From the NCBI GenBank assembly GCA_963677785.2, contig CAXXDH010000003.1:310001-374000 (forward strand): a DNA stretch of 64,000 bases, in the 5' to 3' direction. This document shows, piece after piece, positions 8,772-16,792 of this stretch; position 1 is the stretch's first letter; every line of letters begins with the position of its first letter. Origin of the DNA: G963665495 sp963677785 (lineage in GTDB: Bacteria > Desulfobacterota > Desulfovibrionia > Desulfovibrionales > Desulfovibrionaceae). The position numbers were made by a program, and so were the translations under genes. The notes below the pieces were generated by a model. That model saw nothing but the letters and a program-made list of their open reading frames with translations, searched no databases and had not been told where the DNA came from.

Positions 8772-10166
8772 CTACGCCTCCTCAGGTTGCGGACGATACA
8801 GAGACCGCCCGGAGGAGGACGTCAGATTGTAGACGCAAAAAGGCACAAGCAGGCCGTCCGGATGCACTTCGTGGATGCAGCAGCCTTTGAGCCGCTCCAG
8901 ATCCACGTTCCAGACGTCCTGAAAGGCCATGGCGGAAAGGCTGAAGGTCCAGGTCTTGACCTGGTCCAGAAAACTTTCCAGGCTGTTGCCCGGCGCCTTG
9001 CAGCTGCAGGGCTCGGGACCGGCCCATTGCCTGGCCGTATAATCGCGCGAACGCGCCGCGCCTTCCGCGGCCACAATGGGCGTGCCGCAGCATTTGCCGC
9101 TTTTGCCCGAAAGGGCCTTGAGACCGCCTTCCGGCGTACGCAGATAATTGCCGTGAAACGAACACAGCGAATGCTCGCAGCCGGGCGGTTGAAAATCCTT
9201 GAGGGAAACCATGCCGTCGCACTGTTTCTCCAGTTCCACCATCACGTCCGGAAGCGTGATCCGGTCTTCGTCCGCCGGAGGCGTGGGAAAACGGCCGAAA
9301 TAGCTGACAGGCTGGAAATGGACCCCACGTATGTGGCATCCGGCGGCCACGGCGTAGCGGACAATGTCCCCGATTTCCTGAACGTTCACGCCCGGCACCA
9401 GCGTAGGCACAAGCACCACGCCCAATCCGGCTTCTCCGCAGTTTTCCACAGTCCTCTGTTTCAGGTCCCACAGCGCAGCGCCTCGCAACGTCTTGTAGGG
9501 GCCGTCGGAGACTCCGTCGAACTGCAGAAATACGGACTTGAGTCCCGCGTCGAAGAGCCGGCGGGCATATCCTGCTTCTTTGGCCAGGCGTACGCCGTTG
9601 GTGTTGAGCTGCAGGAACTCGAAGCCCCGCTTGCGCCCCAAAAGGATGATTTCAGGCAAATCCTCGCGCTGGGTGGGTTCGCCTCCGGAAAGCTGAATGT
9701 TGCAGTGTCCGCTGGCTTCGATCACTCGGCGAAACCAGTAGTCGATACGCTCCATGTCAGGATCCGAGGCCGGATCCTGGCTGCCGGCATCCGCAAAACA
9801 GACCGGGCAGCGCAAATCGCAACGCTGGGTAATTTCCAGCAGCGCGGTGCAGGTATGCTGCCGGTGTTCCGGGCACAGGCCGCAGTCAAAGGGGCATTGA
9901 TTTTCCACCTGCGTATGGCAATGCAGCGGCTGGGAGGGAATCTTGGGGCGCGACCAGTCGGCAAAATGGATGACGTCGCCGCGCCAGATCAATGTACGAA
10001 ATTCGCCATGCTCAGGGCACTGCTTGACCATGTAGACATGCTGGCCCCATTTGACGAGCTGCGCGTTGATGCGCTTCAGGCAGACCGGGCAGAGACTTTG
10101 CGTTCCGCCTCCCGCGCCATGTCCCCGTGGGAAGGGATCCTGGCCGGAGTTGCAGGATTCACTCAT
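8772..10166 (-). CDS. Radical SAM protein of the TrsS type
   Basis: This is a radical SAM enzyme of 464 residues. The cluster-binding cysteines that generate the 5'-deoxyadenosyl radical are Cys116, Cys120 and Cys123 in TQRCDLRCPVCFADAG. An N-terminal CPVC (residues 26-29), a CPFDCGLC stretch before the core, and many cysteines near the C-terminus (GCEHSLCSFHG, CCGTP, CSCKAPG, GCCIHEVHPDG) imply further metal sites. Some relatives are selenoproteins, but this gene has no in-frame TGA and uses Cys. The start at 10166 has GGAGG upstream and overlaps the preceding gene by ATGA. The substrate is unknown. The TrsS name is from memory and applies to the family of this gene neighbourhood. Confidence 0.82.
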   Translation of the reverse strand: MSESCNSGQDPFPRGHGAGGGTQSLCPVCLKRINAQLVKWGQHVYMVKQCPEHGEFRTLIWRGDVIHFADWSRPKIPSQPLHCHTQVENQCPFDCGLCPEHRQHTCTALLEITQRCDLRCPVCFADAGSQDPASDPDMERIDYWFRRVIEASGHCNIQLSGGEPTQREDLPEIILLGRKRGFEFLQLNTNGVRLAKEAGYARRLFDAGLKSVFLQFDGVSDGPYKTLRGAALWDLKQRTVENCGEAGLGVVLVPTLVPGVNVQEIGDIVRYAVAAGCHIRGVHFQPVSYFGRFPTPPADEDRITLPDVMVELEKQCDGMVSLKDFQPPGCEHSLCSFHGNYLRTPEGGLKALSGKSGKCCGTPIVAAEGAARSRDYTARQWAGPEPCSCKAPGNSLESFLDQVKTWTFSLSAMAFQDVWNVDLERLKGCCIHEVHPDGLLVPFCVYNLTSSSGRSLYRPQPEEA

Positions 10167-10624
10167 GCATCCTCCTTGGAGACGGTCGGATCGATTTCGT
10201 TCTCTGCCAGAATTTCAAGGCAGCGCAGAAAGGTTTCCGTCACGATGGGAGCGCAGCGGCCGGGGTCGGGCGTTCCGCATTCATCCAGGCCCAGGATGCT
10301 CAGGCAGGAAATATCGCCGTACTTTTCGCCGACAGTTTCCTGGAACCATTCCGTCAACGTATTCAGCATCAGGGGCATGCGGCTGTCGGCTTCTTCTTCC
10401 TCAGAGCCCCGGCCGGCATACAACGCGAGCACGCAAGAGCCACCGGAAAGCGCTCCGCACGGCCCGGAACAATCCCCCAGGCCCTTGCACAACCCGGAAA
10501 CGGCCCGGACAAGCTCGGGGTTGTCGTTTCCCTGGGTTTCCAATGCCAACTGCACAACAATCTGACTGCAGCAAAAGCCCTGGCCGGCAAGCTGCATAAC
10601 GCGCAACGAAATATCATCACTCAT
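10163..10624 (-). CDS. C-GCAxxG-C-C family redox protein (DVU_1555 family)
   Basis: This is a small protein of 153 residues with the family cysteine pattern: GFCCSQIV near residue 17, then GDCSGPCGALSGGSCVLAL, and later single cysteines in SCLSILG, ECGTPDPGRCAP and LRCLE. C-GCAxxG-C-C proteins are thought to bind metals or clusters or to act in redox relay, but their role is poorly known. AGGTGA lies just before the start. It overlaps the radical SAM gene by ATGA and is three bases from the methyltransferase gene, so the three are probably made together. Confidence 0.82.
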   Translation of the reverse strand: MSDDISLRVMQLAGQGFCCSQIVVQLALETQGNDNPELVRAVSGLCKGLGDCSGPCGALSGGSCVLALYAGRGSEEEEADSRMPLMLNTLTEWFQETVGEKYGDISCLSILGLDECGTPDPGRCAPIVTETFLRCLEILAENEIDPTVSKEDA

Positions 10625-10627
10625 CGT

Positions 10628-11359
10628 TCACCTCTTTCGAGCAACCGTGAGACTATATCCGGGTTTAACCACTGACGCCTTGTTCGCCACTTCGCAGGCC
10701 TGCTCGGCTGGAAGCAGCGTACGCCAGAAACTTTCCAATGAGCCATAGGCGAAGATCAATTCGCCCGCCAGTTGCGACAAGGTCCTGGAGTGGTCTTCCC
10801 AGACTTCGGACTGCAGCCCTTTGGCATGCAACAGCTCCAGCCACTCTCTCCGGGTGATGGCGCCGTCAATGCAGCAGCGGGCTTGCGGAAGCCCTCCGCT
10901 CCTGCCTGTTGCCGGAAAACGGGCGTACAGATCCGTGCAGAGCAGACAACCGCCCGGCCTCAGGACCCGGGCTATCTCCTCCAGCACCACATCAAGCGCG
11001 GGCATCAGGGACAGAACGCACTCGCAGAGCACCGCATCCAGACTGGTGCTGCGGACTGGCAAAACAGCAGCCTGCGCTCTGACCAGGGGCGCCTTCGCGC
11101 AGCGCGCGCGCACCCCTTCCAGCATGAAGGCCGAGAGATCCAACCCAACGGCGTTAAGCCGCAGTTCCTCGCGCATATAGGCCAAGCTGCGGCCATTGCC
11201 GCAGCCGAGTTCAAGCACAAGGCTCCCCTCGGGCAGGCGCCCGGACAGAAGCCTGGCTGTCAGGTCCAGGCCTCCCGGCCGCAGACACCCGCCTGTCAGT
11301 TCCCCCAGCAGCTCGGGCCACCGGTGGGGAATCTCGCTTTGGCGGTTGGGAACGTTCAT
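10628..11359 (-). CDS. Class I SAM-dependent methyltransferase of the TrsM type (DVU_1556 family)
   Basis: This is a Rossmann-fold methyltransferase of 243 residues. The SAM-binding motif I is VLELGCGNGRSLAYM, followed by the acidic loop in AVGLDLSAFML and a motif-II-like region LDAVLCECVLSLMP, then ARVLRPGGCLLCTDLY. The central region is unusually rich in cysteine (CECVLS, GGCLLC, ARCCIDG), which is odd for a simple methyltransferase and may indicate metal or thiol chemistry. It starts inside the end of the redox gene (ATGA) and ends three bases before the C-GCAxxG gene. The substrate is unknown. Pairing with a radical SAM protein suggests successive steps on one substrate. Confidence 0.83.
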   Translation of the reverse strand: MNVPNRQSEIPHRWPELLGELTGGCLRPGGLDLTARLLSGRLPEGSLVLELGCGNGRSLAYMREELRLNAVGLDLSAFMLEGVRARCAKAPLVRAQAAVLPVRSTSLDAVLCECVLSLMPALDVVLEEIARVLRPGGCLLCTDLYARFPATGRSGGLPQARCCIDGAITRREWLELLHAKGLQSEVWEDHSRTLSQLAGELIFAYGSLESFWRTLLPAEQACEVANKASVVKPGYSLTVARKR

Positions 11360-11568
11360 TTGTCTTCCAGAAGCTGCTCGACTTCAAACATTTTGCCACG
11401 GGCAAGTTCTTCAGGGATGAAAACCAGGCCGCATTTCTTGCAGGTCATCAGTTCGACCTCGAACACATTGCCGAGGTAGCGGATGTTCACGACATTGGGG
11501 GTGAGGGGCTCGCCGCATTTGCCGCATGTCCAGTCGGTCTCGGCTGTAAAGGATAATTTGCTGCTCAT
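11356..11568 (-). CDS. Small two-CxxC redox or zinc protein (DVU_1557 family)
   Basis: The protein is 70 residues long with two CxxC pairs, TCGKCGEPL near residue 14 and TCKKCGLVF near residue 43, so it forms either a zinc ribbon or a rubredoxin-like iron site. A short charged C-terminal helix follows. It is flanked by ATGA overlaps on both sides. In other Desulfovibrio genomes a protein of this size and pattern sits in the same place beside the aldehyde oxidoreductase genes. It may carry electrons or act as a scaffold. The function is unproven. Confidence 0.8.
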   Translation of the reverse strand: MSSKLSFTAETDWTCGKCGEPLTPNVVNIRYLGNVFEVELMTCKKCGLVFIPEELARGKMFEVEQLLEDK

Positions 11569-13880
11569 ACGTCACCTCCCGGAAGAACCATGCGGTGGCT
11601 ATAGGCGTTGAAGATACGGTATCCGTCTTTCTCCGGCTCGTATTCCACCCAATAGGTGACGCGTACGGGCTGATAATAGCCCAGGGAATGGCCGGTATTG
11701 GGGTCGTGCAGTTTTTGTCCGTTTTCCTCAGCGTTAAAAATAACCCGTTTGACGTTGTCCAGAAGGATGTGCCTGTCTTCGAGCAGGTCCTGGACGTCGG
11801 GTTCCAGGTACAATTTCATGAGCTGGTATTCCTCCAATGGCGGCGATTCCTCCTGCCAGAGGCTGTCCAGCAGCCATCGCCGCAGATTGGCTTTGTTGTC
11901 CTGGCGCATGGAAAAGGTGGGCGAAGGCCTGGCCGCGGGGTCGTCTCCGGCCGTATCCGGAAAAATGATGTCCAGGATATGGCGTACGCGCTTGCCTGTG
12001 GCCGCCAAATTGTCGCGGCACATGGCACAGTAGGCAACGAAATCGTTATCGCTTTCCGCGGCGCGAACTTCAGCTACCTTGCGCGCCAGAGGGGGATTGG
12101 ACGAATACACCAATCCGCCGTAACCGCAGCAGGAAGTGAGTTCCTTGCTCAACTGCAATTCTTCTACCGGCACCTGCAGCGTGTCAAGCAGCTTGCGGGC
12201 GTCCTGAAGCAGTTCGGGATAGTGTCTGGCCGTGCACGGATCATGTATGGCCTGGACAGGCTGGCCGTCTTGAGCGGGAGCCGTCGCAACGACCGCGTCC
12301 TTGGCACCGGCCATGATATTCCAGAGGGTGACGAGTTCGAGATCCGGCGCGTGTTTTTTCAATGTGTCGTGGCAGGTGGCGCAGGCGACGACCAGCTTGG
12401 GATTTCCCATTTCCCGGCAACGCTCGCGCAATTGCTGCAAAATTTCCTTGAAATACGGCACTTCTCCGGCCCAGAGCGCCGGAGCGCCGCAGCAGCCCAG
12501 AGCAAGGCCGGTTTCGGCATGCAGATTCTCCCGCAGCCACTGGTACGTACGTTCCACCTGGGCGGGATTCGAGCTGCAGAGCTGGCAGCCCGGAAAAAAC
12601 AAATATTGGCTGCTCGCCTGTCCGGGGGCATGCTTGTAGAGCGAAAAGGCTTCGCTGTTGCTGAACCGCAGATCCTCCAGGGCGAAGTCAAAAGCCGAAG
12701 CGGGCATGTTATCTTTGCGAACCATGCTTTCACGAACCTGCAGACAGAGACTGCCCATGGAAAAATCATTGGGGCAGATGGCGGCGCACTGGTCGCAAAG
12801 CATGCAGGAATTGATCATTTTGTTGGCCAGGCGCGTGCCTTTGACAATGGATTCGTTGTTGTAAATCTGGCGGGCGTACTTTTTGGGATAGCCTTTGTAG
12901 TTTTCCAGATAGACGCACTTTTTGACGCACTCGAGACATTCGCACTGGATGCAGCGCGCGGCCTCGGAGGTTGCTTCTTCCGGAGTGTAGCCGTTGGCCG
13001 TATTGGCAGCCTCCACGGCGGACAACGGTTCTATGCCCTCCAGACTGGTAAACATCCGGCTGACGTACGGACCTTCATGCTCCCGTCTGGCTGTCAGTGA
13101 GACGCCCTGCAGGATTCTATCCAGCGTTGTGGCCGCCCGACGCCCCTGCTCTGCCTGAAAAACAGGCGAATCAACATCGCCGCCGGCCAGAACATTTTCA
13201 CGGGAGGTTGTCCGGAGCTCCGTATCGACCTTGAGCTTTCCATCCGCCTTGTCCAGATCCCAGGCGATTTCGAATCCGCCGTCCTGGCAAAAATATACCG
13301 CGTCATTTTCCTGCAGCAGTTTTTCCAGAAAATCCTGCCCGGCTACGGACGCGTCCGTATGAAAAGTGACTTTGAGCTGTTTCAGCAGTTCCAGTTCGTC
13401 GTCGATCAACTGCTCCGACAGCTGGTTGGGAAAACGTTGGGCCAGGCAACCGCCGATACGGGAGCCGGGTTCATAGAGGGTAACCGCTACGCCTTTGCGC
13501 GCCAGATCCCAGGCCAGCGCAAGACCGCTCATTCCGCTGCCGACCACGGCAATTTTCTTGCCTTTGGACGGCAGGGGCAGCAAGCGTTGTTTGGGGCAGG
13601 GATGGGCGACCACGGATTTTTCCAGCAAACCGATACGAATGGAATCTCCCGCCTGACCGCGCATGCAGCCCGCTTCGCAGGGGGCATCGCAAATACGCGC
13701 CAGGACACCGGCCAGCGGCATGGTCTTGCGCAGGTCTTTCCAGGCGGCATTCCAGTTTGCCGCGGCCACATGCCCGCAGAGGGAACGGACGTCTACGTGA
13801 ATGGGACAAGCGGCCGAACACTGGGCCGGTTGCTCCTGGATGCATTGATCCTCCAGGGCACGTAACTGGCTTTGCTCCAT
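11565..13880 (-). CDS. GltD-like flavoprotein fused to Fe-S and CCG domains (DVU_1558 family)
   Basis: This is a cytoplasmic redox protein of 771 residues. The start at 13880 has GGAGG seven bases upstream. Residues 1-105 resemble the double-cluster domain of GltD/dihydropyrimidine dehydrogenase (CSAACPIHVDVRSLCGH, CDAPCEAGCMRG). An FAD-binding Rossmann motif follows (VVGSGMSGLALAWDLA). The second dinucleotide (NADPH) domain expected in GltD appears to be missing: the sequence goes quickly to NVLAGGDVDSP. Next come ferredoxin-like clusters (CIQCECLECVKKCVYLENY, CMLCDQCAAICPNDF) and an HdrB-like CCG domain (GCQLCSSNPAQ, ALGCCGAPALW, TSCCGYGG), then a C-terminal tail. It may supply electrons for maturation, or be the electron partner of Mop. 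Confidence 0.83.
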   Translation of the reverse strand: MEQSQLRALEDQCIQEQPAQCSAACPIHVDVRSLCGHVAAANWNAAWKDLRKTMPLAGVLARICDAPCEAGCMRGQAGDSIRIGLLEKSVVAHPCPKQRLLPLPSKGKKIAVVGSGMSGLALAWDLARKGVAVTLYEPGSRIGGCLAQRFPNQLSEQLIDDELELLKQLKVTFHTDASVAGQDFLEKLLQENDAVYFCQDGGFEIAWDLDKADGKLKVDTELRTTSRENVLAGGDVDSPVFQAEQGRRAATTLDRILQGVSLTARREHEGPYVSRMFTSLEGIEPLSAVEAANTANGYTPEEATSEAARCIQCECLECVKKCVYLENYKGYPKKYARQIYNNESIVKGTRLANKMINSCMLCDQCAAICPNDFSMGSLCLQVRESMVRKDNMPASAFDFALEDLRFSNSEAFSLYKHAPGQASSQYLFFPGCQLCSSNPAQVERTYQWLRENLHAETGLALGCCGAPALWAGEVPYFKEILQQLRERCREMGNPKLVVACATCHDTLKKHAPDLELVTLWNIMAGAKDAVVATAPAQDGQPVQAIHDPCTARHYPELLQDARKLLDTLQVPVEELQLSKELTSCCGYGGLVYSSNPPLARKVAEVRAAESDNDFVAYCAMCRDNLAATGKRVRHILDIIFPDTAGDDPAARPSPTFSMRQDNKANLRRWLLDSLWQEESPPLEEYQLMKLYLEPDVQDLLEDRHILLDNVKRVIFNAEENGQKLHDPNTGHSLGYYQPVRVTYWVEYEPEKDGYRIFNAYSHRMVLPGGDV

Positions 13881-13905
13881 GATTGGCCTCCGACCGAATG
13901 GCAGA

Positions 13906-13971
13906 GGCGGCGTTCGGAAAATTTCCCGACCGCCGCCCTGCATTTTCGGCTGTCATCGCCCGAAAGCGATG
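13906..13971 (-). other. Two hairpins in the spacer between mop and the downstream accessory genes
   Basis: The first hairpin (13906-13937) has a long nearly perfect stem, GGCGGCG-TTCGGAAA against TTTCCCGA-CCGCCGCC, with a two-base loop. The second (13954-13971) is CATCGC-CCGAAA-GCGATG. Neither has a T tract. They may stabilise the mop message or reduce read-through, so that Mop is made in larger amounts than its accessory proteins. Confidence 0.6.
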
Positions 13972-13992
13972 TTTAGATGTGTGATACGGTTT

Positions 13993-16719
13993 CTATTTTT
14001 CCTTCATAGCGGCCAGCACCTTTTCGGGGTATGCAGGCAGGTGGCGGCACCAGGCGCCGCAGGCGTTATGAATGGCGTTGATAACCGCGGCATGAGGAGC
14101 GGTAAGCGGCATTTCACCAACACCGGAGGCGCCGAACGGACCGTCAGGACGCGGAGTTTCCACGTAGATGATCTCGAAATCGTCCGGGATATCCTTGATG
14201 TAAGGAACACCGGCGCCGGCGATGGTGGAGTGCTTCTTCAGGTCCTCGTAATCCTCGGTCAAGGCCAGGCCGATACCCTGGGCGACACCGCCGTAGATCT
14301 GGCCGTCGACAACGAGGTAGTTGTTGACTACGCCCACGTCGGCGACAGTCACGGACCGTTCAACCGTGGTCTTACCAGTGGTGGTGTCCACGGCGACCTT
14401 CATCAGGAACACACCGTACATGTAGCAGCAGAAGGGGTTGCCCTGAGAGGTTTCCAGGTTGCAATCCGAAGCGGGAGCGGTCCAGGAACCGTTGTACTTC
14501 AGCGGCAGTTTCTCGGCAACCATTTCATCGTAGGTGCGGAAGGTTCCGTCGGGCTTCTGCATGGCTTTGATCAGAAGCTCACAGGCGTTCTTGGTGGCCT
14601 GGCCGGTCATGACCTGGGAGCGGCTGCCGCCGGCGGGGCCGGAGTTCGGGCAGATGCTGGTGTCGTTCATGACCAGTTTGATCTTGTCCGGGGTAATGCC
14701 CATCGGACGCAGAGCTTCGTGAGCCGTACCCAGGGTACCCATGTCGGCGCCCTGACCGTGGTCTTCCCAGGCGTTGAACAGGGTCACGCTGCCGTCGGCA
14801 TTGAGCTCGATATCGCAACCGGAGGAGTCCGGGCCGTCCAGACCGGAACCGTACACGCCGACGGAAAGGCCCACGCCGCGTTTGATGGTGTCGGTGGATT
14901 CGGCTTCGGCTTCTTTTTTGGCTTTTTCGTAATGCGGCTTGATGGCTTCCATCATCTCCGGCAGGGAGTAGACTTCGGGATCCTGGCCGGTAGGAGTGGT
15001 GGAATCTTTGCGGTAGACGTTCTTGTAGCGCAGTTCCCAGGGATCCATGCCGAGTTTTTCGGCCAGCTCGTCGATGAGCACTTCGGACGGGAATTCGGCT
15101 TCAGGCGCGCCGTAACCGCGGAAGGCAGCACCCCAGCAATGGTTGGTGCAAACCGTACGGCCTTCACCACGAATGTTGGGGATGTCGTAGCCGGCACCGA
15201 TGTACTGAGCGCCGCGCAGGGTCAGCAGATCGCCGAATTCGGAGTACGGACCATGGTCGCAGGACCAGTCGGTTTCCATGGCGAGGAACTTGCCTTCCTT
15301 GTCGGCGGCGATACGCAGCCAGGTCCAGAAGGGCGAACGCTTACCAGTGTAGTTCTGCTGCTGTTCGTAGTTGTAGCTCAGGAAGACCGGACGGCCGGTG
15401 GCCATGGCGGCAGCGCCGATCAGGGCTTCCATGGTGGGGCTGAACTTGTAGCCGAAGGTACCGCCGGTGTTGTTCTGCACCAGGGCGATGTTTTCGGGCT
15501 CAACACCCAGGCCGGGAGCGATCATGTACAGGTGCAGGTGGATACCGATGGACTTGGAATGGACGAACAGTTTGCCGTCTTCATCCATGTAGGCGAAACC
15601 TACGTCAGGCTCGATGGGCAGGTGCGGCTGGCGGGAGGTGTAGTAGTTTCCTTCATGCCAGACAACATCGCCTTCTTCGAAGATGGGTTTGGTTTCTTCG
15701 CCCTTGACGATCGGAATGGTGAAGTACACGTTGGGCGTACCGGGATGAATCTCAATGGCGTCTTCAGCCATTGCCGCGGGAGCGCTCATGTATTCGGGCA
15801 GCTGCTCGATTTCAACTTTGACTTTCGCGACAGCGGCGTCGGCCTGTGCCTGCGTTTCGGCGCAGACGATGGCGATGGCGTCGCCGTACTGGAAGATCTT
15901 TTCGTCGCACAGAATCGGACGATCCCAACCGTCACCCTTGTTGGTGGGGAAGGTGATCAGACCGGTGATGCGGTTTTTACCCTTGACGTCTTTGTGGGTT
16001 ACTACTTTCACAACGCCGGGCATGGCCTCGGCTTCGGTAACGTCGATGGACAGGATATTGGCGTGGGAGACTTTGGCCTGTACCAGAGCGCAATACAGGG
16101 TGCCCTGAGGCAATTTGAGACCGAGATCGTCGCCGAAATCCCACGTGCCGGTAACCTTGGCAATAGCGGAAGGACGAGGATACTTGGTGCCCCAGATGCG
16201 GCCGTCTTCAGGAATTTTGAATTGCAGGTCTTCCATCTTCATCTTGCCGTTGATGACCTTGGCGGCATCCATGACGGCGTCGACGATGGGTTTGTAACCG
16301 GTGCAACGGCAAACGTTGCGATATTTCTGGAACCAATCGCGAACCTGTTCGCGAGTGGGATCAGGCGTATCGAGAAGCAGCGCGTAGGTGGAAACAATGA
16401 AACCGGGGGTACAGAAACCACACTGAGCCGCGCCGTAGGCGATCCAGGCCATCTGGATGGGATGCAGGTTACCAGGAGTGCCAATGCCTTCCAGAGTTAC
16501 GATTTCGGTGCCGTTTTCAACTTTGCCCCATTTGCGGGCGCAGCTGCGGACCAGTTTGCCATCTACGACAACCGTACAGCTACCGCACTGGGCTTTGCCA
16601 CATCCTATCTTAACACTGGTCGTGCCTACGTTTTTACGCAGCACATCGGCTAGAGACGTACTGGAATCAGCGATCACCATACGCTCTATGCCGTTTACCT
16701 TGATCATTTTTTTAATCAT
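13993..16719 (-). CDS. mop: Molybdenum aldehyde oxidoreductase (MOP, xanthine oxidase family)
   Basis: This enzyme oxidises aldehydes to carboxylic acids with a molybdopterin cytosine dinucleotide cofactor. At 908 residues it matches D. gigas MOP (907) across the whole length. The plant-type [2Fe-2S] cluster is bound by Cys40, Cys45, Cys48 and Cys60, and the second cluster by Cys100, Cys103, Cys137 and Cys139, the same numbering as in MOP. The catalytic glutamate lies in GASGVGEMPLT near the C-terminus, and the Mo-site segments TGGTFGYKFSP and FRGYGAPEAEF are present. There is no signal peptide. GGAGG precedes the start. It follows the MoeA-like gene by 73 bp and leads the chain of accessory genes. 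In this setting it would handle acetaldehyde from Adh. Confidence 0.96.
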   Translation of the reverse strand: MIKKMIKVNGIERMVIADSSTSLADVLRKNVGTTSVKIGCGKAQCGSCTVVVDGKLVRSCARKWGKVENGTEIVTLEGIGTPGNLHPIQMAWIAYGAAQCGFCTPGFIVSTYALLLDTPDPTREQVRDWFQKYRNVCRCTGYKPIVDAVMDAAKVINGKMKMEDLQFKIPEDGRIWGTKYPRPSAIAKVTGTWDFGDDLGLKLPQGTLYCALVQAKVSHANILSIDVTEAEAMPGVVKVVTHKDVKGKNRITGLITFPTNKGDGWDRPILCDEKIFQYGDAIAIVCAETQAQADAAVAKVKVEIEQLPEYMSAPAAMAEDAIEIHPGTPNVYFTIPIVKGEETKPIFEEGDVVWHEGNYYTSRQPHLPIEPDVGFAYMDEDGKLFVHSKSIGIHLHLYMIAPGLGVEPENIALVQNNTGGTFGYKFSPTMEALIGAAAMATGRPVFLSYNYEQQQNYTGKRSPFWTWLRIAADKEGKFLAMETDWSCDHGPYSEFGDLLTLRGAQYIGAGYDIPNIRGEGRTVCTNHCWGAAFRGYGAPEAEFPSEVLIDELAEKLGMDPWELRYKNVYRKDSTTPTGQDPEVYSLPEMMEAIKPHYEKAKKEAEAESTDTIKRGVGLSVGVYGSGLDGPDSSGCDIELNADGSVTLFNAWEDHGQGADMGTLGTAHEALRPMGITPDKIKLVMNDTSICPNSGPAGGSRSQVMTGQATKNACELLIKAMQKPDGTFRTYDEMVAEKLPLKYNGSWTAPASDCNLETSQGNPFCCYMYGVFLMKVAVDTTTGKTTVERSVTVADVGVVNNYLVVDGQIYGGVAQGIGLALTEDYEDLKKHSTIAGAGVPYIKDIPDDFEIIYVETPRPDGPFGASGVGEMPLTAPHAAVINAIHNACGAWCRHLPAYPEKVLAAMKEK

Positions 16720-16792
16720 TAAAGAAACCTCCTTGGTCCTTTGTTAGGATGTTAACCTGTAATCACCGATAACTTTTTTTTGAACCACTCAA

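Noticed and set aside
8772..10166. Selenocysteine in the radical SAM protein
   Set aside because: Some relatives are selenoproteins, but this gene has no in-frame TGA over its full length and the equivalent sites are cysteines.
13879..16653. A 924-codon plus-strand open frame opposite mop
   Set aside because: It mirrors the GC-rich third-position pattern of mop. Its product is a Gly/His/Phe-rich string with no domain. The minus-strand gene is certain.
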